From positions 372,001 through 436,000 of the forward strand of contig CAVOLQ010000003.1 in assembly GCA_963696875.1 (NCBI GenBank): a stretch of 64,000 nt of DNA. The letters are read 5' to 3'. A program made the position numbers and the translations under genes. The notes under the pieces were generated by a model, which worked only from the letters and a program-made list of their open reading frames with translations, was not told the origin of the DNA and did not search any database. The DNA comes from Albibacterium sp963696875 (GTDB lineage Bacteria > Bacteroidota > Bacteroidia > Sphingobacteriales > Sphingobacteriaceae). Shown here one piece after another: positions 1 to 6,755 of this stretch (within the stretch, counting starts at the first letter, position 1; the number at the start of each line of letters is the position of its first letter).

Positions 1-399
1 GATTGGGATAGAAGACCATTTGTAAGTATTGACAATAAATTTTTGTTTTTTACCCGAATTCAAATCGGAGAAAATGGAATAACCGAATCAGATATATTTT
101 GGGTCAATACTTCAAAACTGTTTAAACCATTTATTTATCATCCACTTTCCGACACAAGGGTTCGAGTTGGAGAGAAATTCGAGATATCCGTCCCTAAAGA
201 TTATTTTAAAGATATAGATGATAAGAGATTGACTTACAGAGTTAACCTAAACCAGATTGACTGGTTGAATTTTGATAGTGAGCAAATGAAATTATCGGGG
301 TTACCATCTGTAGAGGGAGATTATGAGCTTACTTTTACAGCATTTGACAAATCTTCAAACATTGCAGATGATAAGATTATAATAACGGTAGAAAAATAA
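1..399 (+). CDS. PD40/WD40-like propeller protein with C-terminal cadherin-like domain (3' end only)
   Basis: The reading frame is open from the first base, so the gene begins upstream of the window and only about 132 residues are seen. The first ~30 residues (an FVSIDNKFLFFTR-like strand, then SDIFWVNTSKLF) resemble the last blade of the TolB/PD40 propellers found in Bacteroidota, whose blades typically end in D-I-Y-W-V. The remainder, from about YHPLSDTRVRVGE to the end, has the layout of a dystroglycan/cadherin-like putative Ig domain (He_PIG): a paired-strand repeat with LSGLPSVEGDYELTFTAFD and a final IITVEK strand. Such proteins are exported and bind surface partners, but the substrate cannot be told from this fragment. 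The TTG at base 43 is an internal Leu codon and not a start. Confidence 0.6.
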   Translation, partial: DWDRRPFVSIDNKFLFFTRIQIGENGITESDIFWVNTSKLFKPFIYHPLSDTRVRVGEKFEISVPKDYFKDIDDKRLTYRVNLNQIDWLNFDSEQMKLSGLPSVEGDYELTFTAFDKSSNIADDKIIITVEK

Positions 400-417
400 T
401 ACCTCGCCGAATAATAT

Positions 418-660
418 TTATGATCTATTGGCTATACAACTATCCTTTGCACCTAGCTCCAACCTTAGGTTATGATAAAATACCTCCAACACAATTTTAT
501 ACTCATCCAATTCCGCTATTCTCGCTTCTATAGTTTCAGTTTCACTTGGTTTGTGTGGTATAGTGATTTTAGGAACGATATGAGACATCCAATAATTTCA
601 TCCCAATTTTTGTCATAGCGTGTCAAAATTCTTCGCGAATCTTTTTCTAGTTTATATTTG
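418..660 (-). pseudogene. Decayed DDE transposase 3' end (IS5-like) and adjoining 56-residue frame
   Basis: On the minus strand one frame reads GKYKLEKDSRRILTRYDKNW (about 660 to 600). This resembles the conserved C-terminal R-R-I-(A/L)-T-R-Y-(D/E)-K segment of IS5-type DDE transposases. That frame stays open to a stop near 525. A second frame carries a 56-residue open stretch with ATG at 588-586 and stop at 418-420 (EIARIAELDEYK-like, helical). No intact transposase, catalytic DDE set or terminal inverted repeats are visible. The rest of the stretch 661-897 is a spacer holding one degenerate copy of the AGCTGATA-type low-complexity sequence seen in the later repeats. The assignment rests on a short motif. 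Confidence 0.45.
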
Positions 661-897
661 CCGATTGTTGAATAACGTTATGCATAATTGTGATGAAAGA
701 AAAGGGCGGATGGCCTATAGCTGATAACTGACTGCTGATAGCTACACTTCCGCTTGTCGTTATTATACTACACGATTCCCCTTTAATTACTACAAATCTC
801 GAGTGAAACCTTCCTCATCTTTGACGACGACAAAAAGGATTAGAATTATCTCGAATAGTCATAAACAAAGAAAGAAAACAAACTGAAAATTTAAACA

Positions 898-1461
898 ATG
901 AAAAAATTTATCCAAATCACAGCAATTATGCTTTCTGCAGTAGTTGTATCCAATTTTGCACAAGCACAAACGAAAGAAGGCGTTGAACTTAGTGTCATTA
1001 TGAAGCCAATCCAAATCTTGACTATTAACAATACAGGAGGAGTGAATTTGACTTATATTACTAAGACTGATTACGACGAAGGTGTAACATCAGATCAAAA
1101 AGATCATTTAACAGTTTATAGCACTGGTGGATTTAACGTAACTGTTGAATCCAAAGATATAACTTTGAAAAATAGAAACGTAAATAATGATGAAACTTTA
1201 GCTTCATCAGGAATTCTTATTACTGCTGCATTAGGAACAACTAATGGTTTTGCAAATGTTACTAAGTTAGGTAGCGGAATTCCACTGAATACGACTGCAA
1301 AAGAGATTATAAGTAATAATAAAGGTGGAGTAGATAGAAACTTTGACATTATTTATAAAGGAAGAGGTGGGGATGCTTACGTGAATAAATTTTTTGCCGC
1401 AGATGGTGGTGAAGAGTCAGTGTATAACACTACAGTTACCTATACTATCGCAGCTCAATAA
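898..1461 (+). CDS. Pilin-like secreted subunit 1 (divergent paralogue)
   Basis: This is a 187-residue protein with a Sec signal peptide (K-rich start, hydrophobic core, cleavage after AQAQ near residue 24). The mature chain is a single beta-rich domain with landmarks shared by four downstream paralogues: an N-terminal alternating strand (VELSVIMKPIQIL), LTYITKTDYDEGV, DHLTVYSTGGFNVTVES, FDIIYKGRGGDAYVNKFF and a terminal TTVTYTIAAQ strand. It lacks a T9SS sorting domain and a lipobox. With a PapD-like chaperone and usher-like protein downstream, I infer a polymerising fibre subunit whose N-terminal strand could be the donor strand. It is the most divergent copy and has no GCAATTACTG-type terminator after it. 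A near-consensus -7 box, CATCTTTG, lies at 816-823. I do not recognise a named family. Confidence 0.65.
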   Translation: MKKFIQITAIMLSAVVVSNFAQAQTKEGVELSVIMKPIQILTINNTGGVNLTYITKTDYDEGVTSDQKDHLTVYSTGGFNVTVESKDITLKNRNVNNDETLASSGILITAALGTTNGFANVTKLGSGIPLNTTAKEIISNNKGGVDRNFDIIYKGRGGDAYVNKFFAADGGEESVYNTTVTYTIAAQ

Positions 1462-1479
1462 TATTTTCTAAAAAAAAAC

Positions 1480-1852
1480 GCTATCCTTCTAGAGGTTAGC
1501 AAAACGAAGTACTTTCTTTGCCCATGGGCAAATCTTTGTTTATCCGCGATCATTGTGTAATGCAATGATCGCTTTTTTTTGAAGTCAGCTGTGAGCTATT
1601 ATCCATCAGCTATCAGTTTTCAACGCTCAGATTTGAGCTATCAGCTCCGCGCCATTTCGAAGCGGAGAGATCTGTCTATTCCCTGCACCAAACCAAGAGA
1701 TTTCTGACTGCACTTTGTTTCGCTCGGAATGAACGGCTAGGGGTCCCCGCAACCCGTATCCCGTACTCCGCACCTCGTAACCCGTTCACCGTTCACCGTT
1801 CACCCATCACAGTTCACTGACCACAGATCACTCATCACTTTTTAATAGAAAC
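1480..1852 (+). repeat. Intergenic repeat element, copy A
   Basis: This is the first of four related intergenic blocks. In order it holds a CTAGAGGTTAGC start, a strong hairpin terminator (1546-1580), AGCTATCAG-type low-complexity sequence, GCGCCATTTCGAAGCGGAGA, a CCAAGAGATTTCT ... TTTCGCTCGGAATGAACGG segment, and an ACCCGTA/CACCTCGTA/GTTCACCGTTCACC low-complexity tract. The central part resembles the widespread CGTCATTCCGAGCG-type intergenic palindromes of many bacteria. Open frames across it on both strands are translations of the repeat and not genes. The non-coding stretch 1462-2124 is explained by this block and the promoter region of the next gene. Confidence 0.75.
1546..1580 (+). terminator. 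Intrinsic terminator inside repeat copy A
   Basis: A perfect 10-bp stem (GCGATCATTG / CAATGATCGC) with a 7-nt loop is followed by eight T residues. It lies about 85 nt downstream of pilin 1 and probably ends its transcript. Confidence 0.85.
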
Positions 1853-1946
1853 ATACAAAGTTTTTCCTTTGCGCTCGTGGGTAACCGAAACCTTCCTAAG
1901 TTTAATCACCAATCAATTCTCTTTCATTTGTTTAAATCGACATCGA

Positions 1947-2037
1947 TGTAGTAATACGACTACATTTCAATAGGCATTTAACTACGAAAGCTTGCTTTTT
2001 TTACTACAGGTCCAGGGCTGGGACCGAGCTACCTTTG
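1947..2037 (+). promoter_or_regulatory. Pilin 2 control region: palindrome plus -7 box
   Basis: The palindrome TGTAGT-N6-ACTACA (1947-1964) is followed by a T-rich stretch and the Bacteroidota-type -7 box TACCTTTG (2030-2037). The box and the following TCGTGGCAA are conserved before pilins 2-5 even where the sequence just upstream differs, as at pilin 5. A clear TTTG -33 element is not visible at the usual spacing. Transcription from here leaves an A-rich leader of about 80 nt. Operator function is inference. Confidence 0.55.
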
Positions 2038-2124
2038 TCGTGGCAATGGGAAGAAATACAAAGTCCAATGCCGCAAAGAAAGAAAACAAAAACAAAGAAA
2101 GAAAACAACATTAAAACAAAGACC

Positions 2125-2661
2125 ATGAAAAAGATCATTTTAACCTTCGCCATCATTATTACCGCTGTTGCAGCTACTTTTGCACAAACAGCTTCTGTGA
2201 ATTTAAATGTAAAGTTAAACGCCATCCAGTCTATCGTGGCTAGCGCAGCAAGTGTAGATTTAGTGTATAATACAGTTGAAGATTATACCACAGGGGTTAA
2301 GTCTGATCAAAATAATCATTTAACGGTTTATAGTACTGGTGGATTTGTTGTCAAAGTCGCTTCAAGTGTAACAGATTTAACTGCAAGTAGTGGAAGTCAA
2401 ACCATTGGGTCATCTGGTATTACGGTTACACCTTCAAAAGGAACCACTACATTGACACCAACTTATACACCGGTTAGTTTAGGAACTACTTCGACACAGT
2501 TAATTAGTAGCGCTATAGGCGGAACATCTGAAAAATTTAATATCGAATATAAAGCGGCGGGAGGCAATGCTTATGTGAACAAGTTTTTCAAAGGAACAGG
2601 AGCATCAACCGATGCAACCGTTTATACTACGGTAGTTACCTATAGCATCGAAGCAAAATAA
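2125..2661 (+). CDS. Pilin-like secreted subunit 2
   Basis: This is a 178-residue protein. I chose the ATG that opens MKKIILTFAIIITAVAATFA, a clean signal peptide cleaved after FAQ. The longer frame upstream reads through the promoter and A-rich leader. The mature domain begins with an alternating hydrophobic strand (ASVNLNVKLNAIQSIV). It continues with VDLVYNTVEDYTTGV, NHLTVYSTGGFVVKVASS, SSGITVTPSKG, KFNIEYKAAGGNAYVNKFF and a terminal TTVVTYSIEAK strand. The composition is rich in Ser, Thr, Val and Asn and has no Cys, typical of bacterial fibre subunits. The protein is identical to subunit 4. The role as fibre subunit is inferred from the chaperone and usher-like genes downstream. Confidence 0.7.
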   Translation: MKKIILTFAIIITAVAATFAQTASVNLNVKLNAIQSIVASAASVDLVYNTVEDYTTGVKSDQNNHLTVYSTGGFVVKVASSVTDLTASSGSQTIGSSGITVTPSKGTTTLTPTYTPVSLGTTSTQLISSAIGGTSEKFNIEYKAAGGNAYVNKFFKGTGASTDATVYTTVVTYSIEAK

Positions 2662-2694
2662 TAGCGGTGGATAACAAATAAGATCATAATTAGA

Positions 2695-2725
2695 GCAATT
2701 ACTGTAAAATGCAGTAATTGCTTTT
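2695..2725 (+). terminator. Intrinsic terminator after pilin 2
   Basis: A perfect 10-bp stem GCAATTACTG / CAGTAATTGC with a 7-nt loop and TTTT lies 34 nt past the stop codon. The same hairpin follows pilins 3, 4 and 5. Confidence 0.85.
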
Positions 2726-2809
2726 AGTTTAATATTTCTTGAAAACATAAAAATGGATACAATTGCAGCTTTATCTAAGGTGTGGTTCATAAAAAGCAAT
2801 ATTATCTAA
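2726..2809 (+). other. Relic resembling the 5' end of the chaperone gene
   Basis: Immediately after the terminator the sequence AGTTTAATATTTCTTGAAAA continues to AAAAATGGA. It closely resembles the leader and start of the chaperone gene at 6726-6760, which also follows a pilin and the same terminator. The ATG (2753) opens only an 18-codon frame. I read it as a leftover of the duplication unit and not as a gene. Similar copies follow pilin 3 (4075-4126) and pilin 4 (5390-5473). Confidence 0.45.
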
Positions 2810-2859
2810 ATGATACAGGCGGAATACCATCTTAGCCCAATAAAACGTTCAATAAAAAA

Positions 2860-3190
2860 GCTATCACTCTCTAGAGGTTAGCTAAAACGAAGAACTTTCT
2901 TTGCCCATGGCAAATCTTTGTTTATCCGCGATCATTGTGTAATGCAATGATCGCTTTATTTTTTTTGAAGTCAGCTGTGAGCTATCAGCGATTAGCCCCG
3001 CGCCATTTTGAAGCGGAGAGATCTGTTTATTCCCTGCACCAAACCAAGAGATTTCTTTCGCTCGGAATGAACGGCAAGGGTCCTCGCAATCCGTACCTCG
3101 TACCTCGTAACCCGTACCTCGCACCTCGTAACCCGTCCACCCATCACAGTTCACCGACCACAGATCACACATCACTTTCTAATTGAAACA
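2860..3190 (+). repeat. Intergenic repeat element, copy B
   Basis: It has the same element order as copy A: CTAGAGGTTAGC start, terminator hairpin, AGCTATCAG tract, GCGCCATTTTGAAGCGGAGA, a shortened CCAAGAGATTTC/TTTCGCTCGGAATGAACGG segment and a CCTCGTACCTCGTAACCCGT tract. It is identical to copy D. Together with the relic after pilin 2 and the next promoter region it accounts for the non-coding stretch 2662-3458. Confidence 0.75.
2928..2966 (+). terminator. Intrinsic terminator inside repeat copy B
   Basis: The stem GCGATCATTG / CAATGATCGC is perfect, with a 7-nt loop, and is followed by TTTATTTTTTTT. Confidence 0.8.
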
Positions 3191-3279
3191 GGCGATTTTC
3201 GCAATACGCTGATGGGCATCGAAACTTCCTAAGTTTAATCACCAATCAATTCTCTTTCACCTTTTTAAATCGATGTTTG

Positions 3280-3370
3280 TGTAGTAATCCGACTACATTT
3301 CAATAGGTGTTTAACTACAAAAGCTTGCTTTTTTTACTACAGGTCCAGGGCTGGGACCGAGCTACCTTTG
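3280..3370 (+). promoter_or_regulatory. Pilin 3 control region: palindrome plus -7 box
   Basis: The palindrome TGTAGT-N6-ACTACA is at 3280-3297, with one loop base changed from the other copies. The -7 box TACCTTTG is at 3363-3370. The leader to the pilin 3 ATG is about 80 nt and A-rich. Confidence 0.55.
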
Positions 3371-3458
3371 TCGTGGCAAATGGGAAGAAAAACAAAGACC
3401 CAAATGCCGCAAAGAAAGAAAACAACTACAAACAAAGAAAACAAAATTAAACAAAGCC

Positions 3459-4010
3459 ATGAAAAAGATCAATTTAACATTCGCCATCATTTTTACAACC
3501 ATTGCAGCTACTCTTGCACAAAATCCTGTTACTCCGACGGCAACTGTGAATTTAAACATAAAATTAAACGCTATCCAATCTATCGTAGCTAGTACAGCAA
3601 GTGTAGATTTAGTGTATACAACTATAGAAGATTATAATGTAGGAGTTAAGTCTAAGCAAGCTAACCACTTAACGGTATATAGTACGGGCGGATTTGTCGT
3701 CAAGGTTGCTTCAAGTGTAGAAGATCTAACCGCTAGTAGTGGAACTCAAAAGATTGAATCTTCGGGAATTTCTGTTACCGCGAGTGGTGGTGCAGCTACA
3801 TTAAACCCAAGCTATACACCGGTTAATCTAGGAACTACTTCGAAAGAATTAATTAGTAGCGCAATAGGTGGTACATCGGAGAAATTTGATATCGAATATA
3901 AAGCTGCTGGTGGCAATGCTTACGTGAACAAGTTCTTCAAAGGAACAGGAGCTTCAACCGATGCAACCGTTTATACTACGGTAGTTACCTATAGCATCGA
4001 AGCAAAATAA
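3459..4010 (+). CDS. Pilin-like secreted subunit 3
   Basis: This is a 183-residue paralogue of subunits 2, 4 and 5 with a signal peptide starting MKKINLTFAIIFTTIAATLA and ending in LAQ. It has a slightly longer N-terminus of the mature chain (NPVTPTATVNLNIKLNAIQSIV), where a donor strand would be expected. The central region (EDLTASSGTQKIESSGISVTA) differs from copies 2 and 4, while the last ~60 residues (EKFDIEYKAAGGNAYVNKFF to SIEAK) are almost the same. The gene starts 1,334 bp after pilin 2 and 1,330 bp before pilin 4, and carries its own promoter and terminator. Variation concentrated in the middle with conserved ends suggests exchange between copies. The function is inferred from context. 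Confidence 0.7.
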   Translation: MKKINLTFAIIFTTIAATLAQNPVTPTATVNLNIKLNAIQSIVASTASVDLVYTTIEDYNVGVKSKQANHLTVYSTGGFVVKVASSVEDLTASSGTQKIESSGISVTASGGAATLNPSYTPVNLGTTSKELISSAIGGTSEKFDIEYKAAGGNAYVNKFFKGTGASTDATVYTTVVTYSIEAK

Positions 4011-4043
4011 TAGCGGTGGATAACAAATAAGATCATAATTAGA

Positions 4044-4074
4044 GCAATTACTGTAAAATGCAGTAATTGCTTTT
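4044..4074 (+). terminator. Intrinsic terminator after pilin 3
   Basis: The same GCAATTACTG / CAGTAATTGC hairpin with TTTT occurs as after pilin 2, followed by a chaperone-start-like relic (ATG near 4103). Confidence 0.85.
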
Positions 4075-4148
4075 AGTTTAATATTTGTTGAAAACATAAA
4101 AATGGATACAATTGCAGCTTTATATAGCACTTAACTCATATCTGCGCT

Positions 4149-4178
4149 GACTATTGTATACCAATCGCAGCTCAATAA
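4149..4178 (+). pseudogene. 3'-end relic of a subunit-1-type gene
   Basis: The bases ending in ATCGCAGCTCAATAA, followed by TACTTTTTAAAAA, match the last codons and downstream bases of pilin 1 (...ATCGCAGCTCAATAA at about 1447-1461, then TATTTTCTAAAAA). They sit just before repeat copy C as the pilin 1 end sits just before copy A. The fragment has no upstream coding part. It marks a past recombination between cassettes of different subunit type. Confidence 0.55.
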
Positions 4179-4192
4179 TACTTTTTAAAAAT

Positions 4193-4520
4193 AGCTGTCA
4201 CTCTCTAGAGGTTAGCAAAATGAAGAACTTTCTTTGCACATGGCAAATCTTTGTTTATCCGCGATCATTGTGTAATGCAATGATCGCTTTTTTTTTTGAA
4301 GTCAGCTGTGAGCTATCAGCTATCAGCGAACAGCTTGGAGCGATTAGCCCCGCGCCATTTCGAAGCGGAGAGATCTGTTTATTCCGTGTCCCAAACCAAG
4401 AGACTTCTCGACTGCACTTCGTTACGCAGGACAAGGGGTCCTCGCAACCCGTACTTCGCAACCCGTCCACCCATCACAGTTCACCGACCACAGATCACAC
4501 ATCACTTTCTAATTGAAATA
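4193..4520 (+). repeat. Intergenic repeat element, copy C
   Basis: It has the same element order as copy A, here with CGACTGCACTTCGTTACGCAGG in place of the GCTCGGAATGA end, and a short ACCCGTACTTCGCAACCCGT tract. It differs from the B/D pair in several places, as pilin 3 differs from pilins 2 and 4. It accounts for most of the non-coding stretch 4011-4788. Confidence 0.7.
4261..4297 (+). terminator. Intrinsic terminator inside repeat copy C
   Basis: A perfect 10-bp GCGATCATTG / CAATGATCGC stem is followed by ten T residues. Confidence 0.85.
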
Positions 4521-4609
4521 GACGATTTTTGCAATACGCTGATGGGCATCGAAACTTCCTAAGTTTAATGACCAATCAATTCTCTTTCATTTGTTTAAAT
4601 CGACATCGA

Positions 4610-4700
4610 TGTAGTAATACGACTACATTTCTATAAGTGTTTAACTACAAAAGCTTGCTTTTTTTACTACAGGTCCAGGGCTGGGACCGAGCTACCTTTG
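4610..4700 (+). promoter_or_regulatory. Pilin 4 control region: palindrome plus -7 box
   Basis: The palindrome TGTAGT-N6-ACTACA is at 4610-4627 and the -7 box TACCTTTG at 4693-4700. Confidence 0.55.
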
Positions 4701-4788
4701 TCGTGGCAAATGGGAAGAAATACAAAGTCCAATGCCGCAAAGAAAGAAAACAAAAACAAAGAAAGAAAACAACATTAAAACAAAGACC

Positions 4789-5325
4789 ATGAAAAAGATC
4801 ATTTTAACCTTCGCCATCATTATTACCGCTGTTGCAGCTACTTTTGCACAAACAGCTTCTGTGAATTTAAATGTAAAGTTAAACGCCATCCAGTCTATCG
4901 TGGCTAGCGCAGCAAGTGTAGATTTAGTGTATAATACAGTTGAAGATTATACCACAGGGGTTAAGTCTGATCAAAATAATCATTTAACGGTTTATAGTAC
5001 TGGTGGATTTGTTGTCAAAGTCGCTTCAAGTGTAACAGATTTAACTGCAAGTAGTGGAAGTCAAACCATTGGGTCATCTGGTATTACGGTTACACCTTCA
5101 AAAGGAACCACTACATTGACACCAACTTATACACCGGTTAGTTTAGGAACTACTTCGACACAGTTAATTAGTAGCGCTATAGGCGGAACATCTGAAAAAT
5201 TTAATATCGAATATAAAGCGGCGGGAGGCAATGCTTATGTGAACAAGTTTTTCAAAGGAACAGGAGCATCAACCGATGCAACCGTTTATACTACGGTAGT
5301 TACCTATAGCATCGAAGCAAAATAA
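4789..5325 (+). CDS. Pilin-like secreted subunit 4 (identical to subunit 2)
   Basis: The protein is identical to subunit 2 over all 178 residues: signal peptide ending in FAQ, then one beta-rich domain from ASVNLNVKLNAIQSIV to the TTVVTYSIEAK end. The DNA is the second copy of the 1.24-kb repeat. The intervening subunit 3 is different, so a simple adjacent tandem duplication does not explain the pattern; gene conversion or duplication of a two-gene block does. Two identical genes would raise the dose of this subunit, which would suit a major fibre component. Start choice follows the signal peptide, as for subunit 2. Confidence 0.7.
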   Translation: MKKIILTFAIIITAVAATFAQTASVNLNVKLNAIQSIVASAASVDLVYNTVEDYTTGVKSDQNNHLTVYSTGGFVVKVASSVTDLTASSGSQTIGSSGITVTPSKGTTTLTPTYTPVSLGTTSTQLISSAIGGTSEKFNIEYKAAGGNAYVNKFFKGTGASTDATVYTTVVTYSIEAK

Positions 5326-5358
5326 TAGCGGTGGATAACAAATAAGATCATAATTAGA

Positions 5359-5389
5359 GCAATTACTGTAAAATGCAGTAATTGCTTTT
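5359..5389 (+). terminator. Intrinsic terminator after pilin 4
   Basis: The hairpin GCAATTACTG / CAGTAATTGC plus TTTT is identical to the one after pilin 2. Confidence 0.85.
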
Positions 5390-5523
5390 AGTTTAATATT
5401 TCTTGAAAACATAAAAATGGATACAATTGCAGCTTTATCTAAGGTGTGGTTCATAAAAAGCAATATTATCTAAATGATACAGGCGGAATACCATCTTAGC
5501 CCAATAAAACGTTCAATAAAAAA

Positions 5524-5854
5524 GCTATCACTCTCTAGAGGTTAGCTAAAACGAAGAACTTTCTTTGCCCATGGCAAATCTTTGTTTATCCGCGATCATT
5601 GTGTAATGCAATGATCGCTTTATTTTTTTTGAAGTCAGCTGTGAGCTATCAGCGATTAGCCCCGCGCCATTTTGAAGCGGAGAGATCTGTTTATTCCCTG
5701 CACCAAACCAAGAGATTTCTTTCGCTCGGAATGAACGGCAAGGGTCCTCGCAATCCGTACCTCGTACCTCGTAACCCGTACCTCGCACCTCGTAACCCGT
5801 CCACCCATCACAGTTCACCGACCACAGATCACACATCACTTTCTAATTGAAACA
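5524..5854 (+). repeat. Intergenic repeat element, copy D
   Basis: It is identical to copy B. With the relic at 5390-5473 and the next promoter it accounts for the stretch 5326-6119. Confidence 0.75.
5592..5630 (+). terminator. Intrinsic terminator inside repeat copy D
   Basis: It has the same GCGATCATTG / CAATGATCGC stem and T-rich tail as in copy B. Confidence 0.8.
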
Positions 5855-5943
5855 GGCGATTTTCGCAATACGCTGATGGGCATCGAAACTTCCTAAGTTT
5901 AATCACCAATCAATTCTCTTTCACCTTTTTAAATCGATGTTTG

Positions 5944-6034
5944 TGTAGTAATACGACTACATTTCAATAAGTGTTTAACTACAAAAGCTTGCTTTTTTTA
6001 CTACAAATGGGGGAGAGGAACCGCCCTACCTTTG
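5944..6034 (+). promoter_or_regulatory. Pilin 5 control region: palindrome plus -7 box
   Basis: The palindrome TGTAGT-N6-ACTACA is at 5944-5961. The ~25 bases before the -7 box differ from the other copies (GGGGGAGAGGAACCGCCC here, AGGTCCAGGGCTGGGACCGA there), yet TACCTTTG (6027-6034) and TCGTGGCAAATGGGAAG are kept. This conservation marks the box as functional. Confidence 0.55.
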
Positions 6035-6119
6035 TCGTGGCAAATGGGAAGAAAAACAAAGTCCAATGCCGCAAAGAAAGAAAACAAAAACAAAGAAAAA
6101 CAAGATTAAAACAAAGACC

Positions 6120-6659
6120 ATGAAAAAGATCATTTTAACATTCGCCATCATTTTTACAACCGTTGCAGCTACTCTTGCACAAAATCCTGCAACTGTGAAT
6201 TTAAATGTAAAATTAAACGCAATCCAATCTATCGTAGCTAGCGCATCAAATGTAGATTTAGTGTATACAACCGTAGAAGATTATAATACTGGAGTTAAGT
6301 CCACTCAAGCCGATCATTTAACTGTTTATAGTACTGGCGGTTTTATCGTAAAGGTTGCTTCAAGTATAAAAGATCTAACTGCTAGTAGCGGAAGTCAAAC
6401 CATTGAATCTTCAGGAATTACGGTTACACCTTCAAAAGGAACCACTACATTGACTCCAACTTATACACCGGTTAGTTTAGGAACTACTTCGACACAGTTA
6501 ATTAGTAGCGATAAAGGGGGTACAACTGAGAAATTTAATATCGAGTATAAAGCCCTTGGTGGAAATGCTTATGTAAATAGCTACTTTAAAGGAACTGGGG
6601 CGTCTACCGCAGCAACCGTTTATACTACAGTGGTAACTTATAGCATAGAAGCGAAATAA
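6120..6659 (+). CDS. Pilin-like secreted subunit 5
   Basis: This is a 179-residue paralogue and the last of the tandem array, 1,331 bp after pilin 4. The signal peptide runs from MKKIILTFAIIFTTVAATLA to LAQ. The mature chain has the family landmarks: ATVNLNVKLNAIQSIV, VDLVYTTVEDYNTGV, DHLTVYSTGGFIVKVASS, a TVTPSKGTTTLTPTYTPVSL segment shared with subunits 2 and 4, EKFNIEYKALGGNAYVNSYF and TTVVTYSIEAK. It is a mosaic: some parts match subunit 3 and others subunit 2. It is directly followed by a terminator and then the chaperone gene, so it may be the original pilin of a pilin-chaperone-tip-usher operon. Its function is inferred from that context. Confidence 0.7.
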   Translation: MKKIILTFAIIFTTVAATLAQNPATVNLNVKLNAIQSIVASASNVDLVYTTVEDYNTGVKSTQADHLTVYSTGGFIVKVASSIKDLTASSGSQTIESSGITVTPSKGTTTLTPTYTPVSLGTTSTQLISSDKGGTTEKFNIEYKALGGNAYVNSYFKGTGASTAATVYTTVVTYSIEAK

Positions 6660-6693
6660 TAGCGCTAGATTGCAAATATGACTAAGAATTAGA

Positions 6694-6725
6694 GCAATTA
6701 CTGTAAAATGCAGTAATTGCTTTTT
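6694..6725 (+). terminator. Terminator between pilin 5 and the chaperone gene
   Basis: The GCAATTACTG / CAGTAATTGC hairpin followed by five T residues ends 30 nt before the chaperone ATG. In this position it could act as a partial stop that keeps chaperone and usher transcripts below pilin levels. Confidence 0.8.
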
Positions 6726-6731
6726 AAGTTT

Positions 6732-6739
6732 TATATTTG
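6732..6739 (+). promoter_or_regulatory. Possible -7 box for the chaperone-tip-usher operon
   Basis: TATATTTG fits TAnnTTTG and lies 16 nt before the chaperone ATG. No TTTG -33 element is seen at the right distance, so read-through from pilin 5 is an alternative. Confidence 0.3.
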
Positions 6740-6755
6740 TTGCAAAACCAAAAAA

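Larger units (their letters stand above)
2045..3288 (+). repeat. 1.24-kb near-identical direct repeat, copy 1
   Basis: This segment, holding pilin 2 with its leader, terminator and intergenic repeat B, matches 4709-5952 base for base wherever I compared the two, at a constant offset of 2,664. The flanks outside these limits are also similar but carry scattered differences: a one-base indel near 2042, and CC versus AC near 3289. This is a recent duplication or gene conversion within the array. Confidence 0.85.
4709..5952 (+). repeat. 1.24-kb near-identical direct repeat, copy 2
   Basis: This is the partner of 2045-3288. It contains pilin 4, its terminator and repeat D. Confidence 0.85.

Noticed and set aside
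2882..3186. Open frames on both strands between pilins (also at 4154-4562 and 5546-5850)
   Set aside because: They are translations of the intergenic repeat; they overlap a terminator and have biased, repetitive composition.
1480..5854. CRISPR-like array in the repeat-rich left region
   Set aside because: Repeat units are long (330 bp and 1.3 kb), contain genes and terminators, and lack short direct repeats with uniform spacers. No cas genes are seen.
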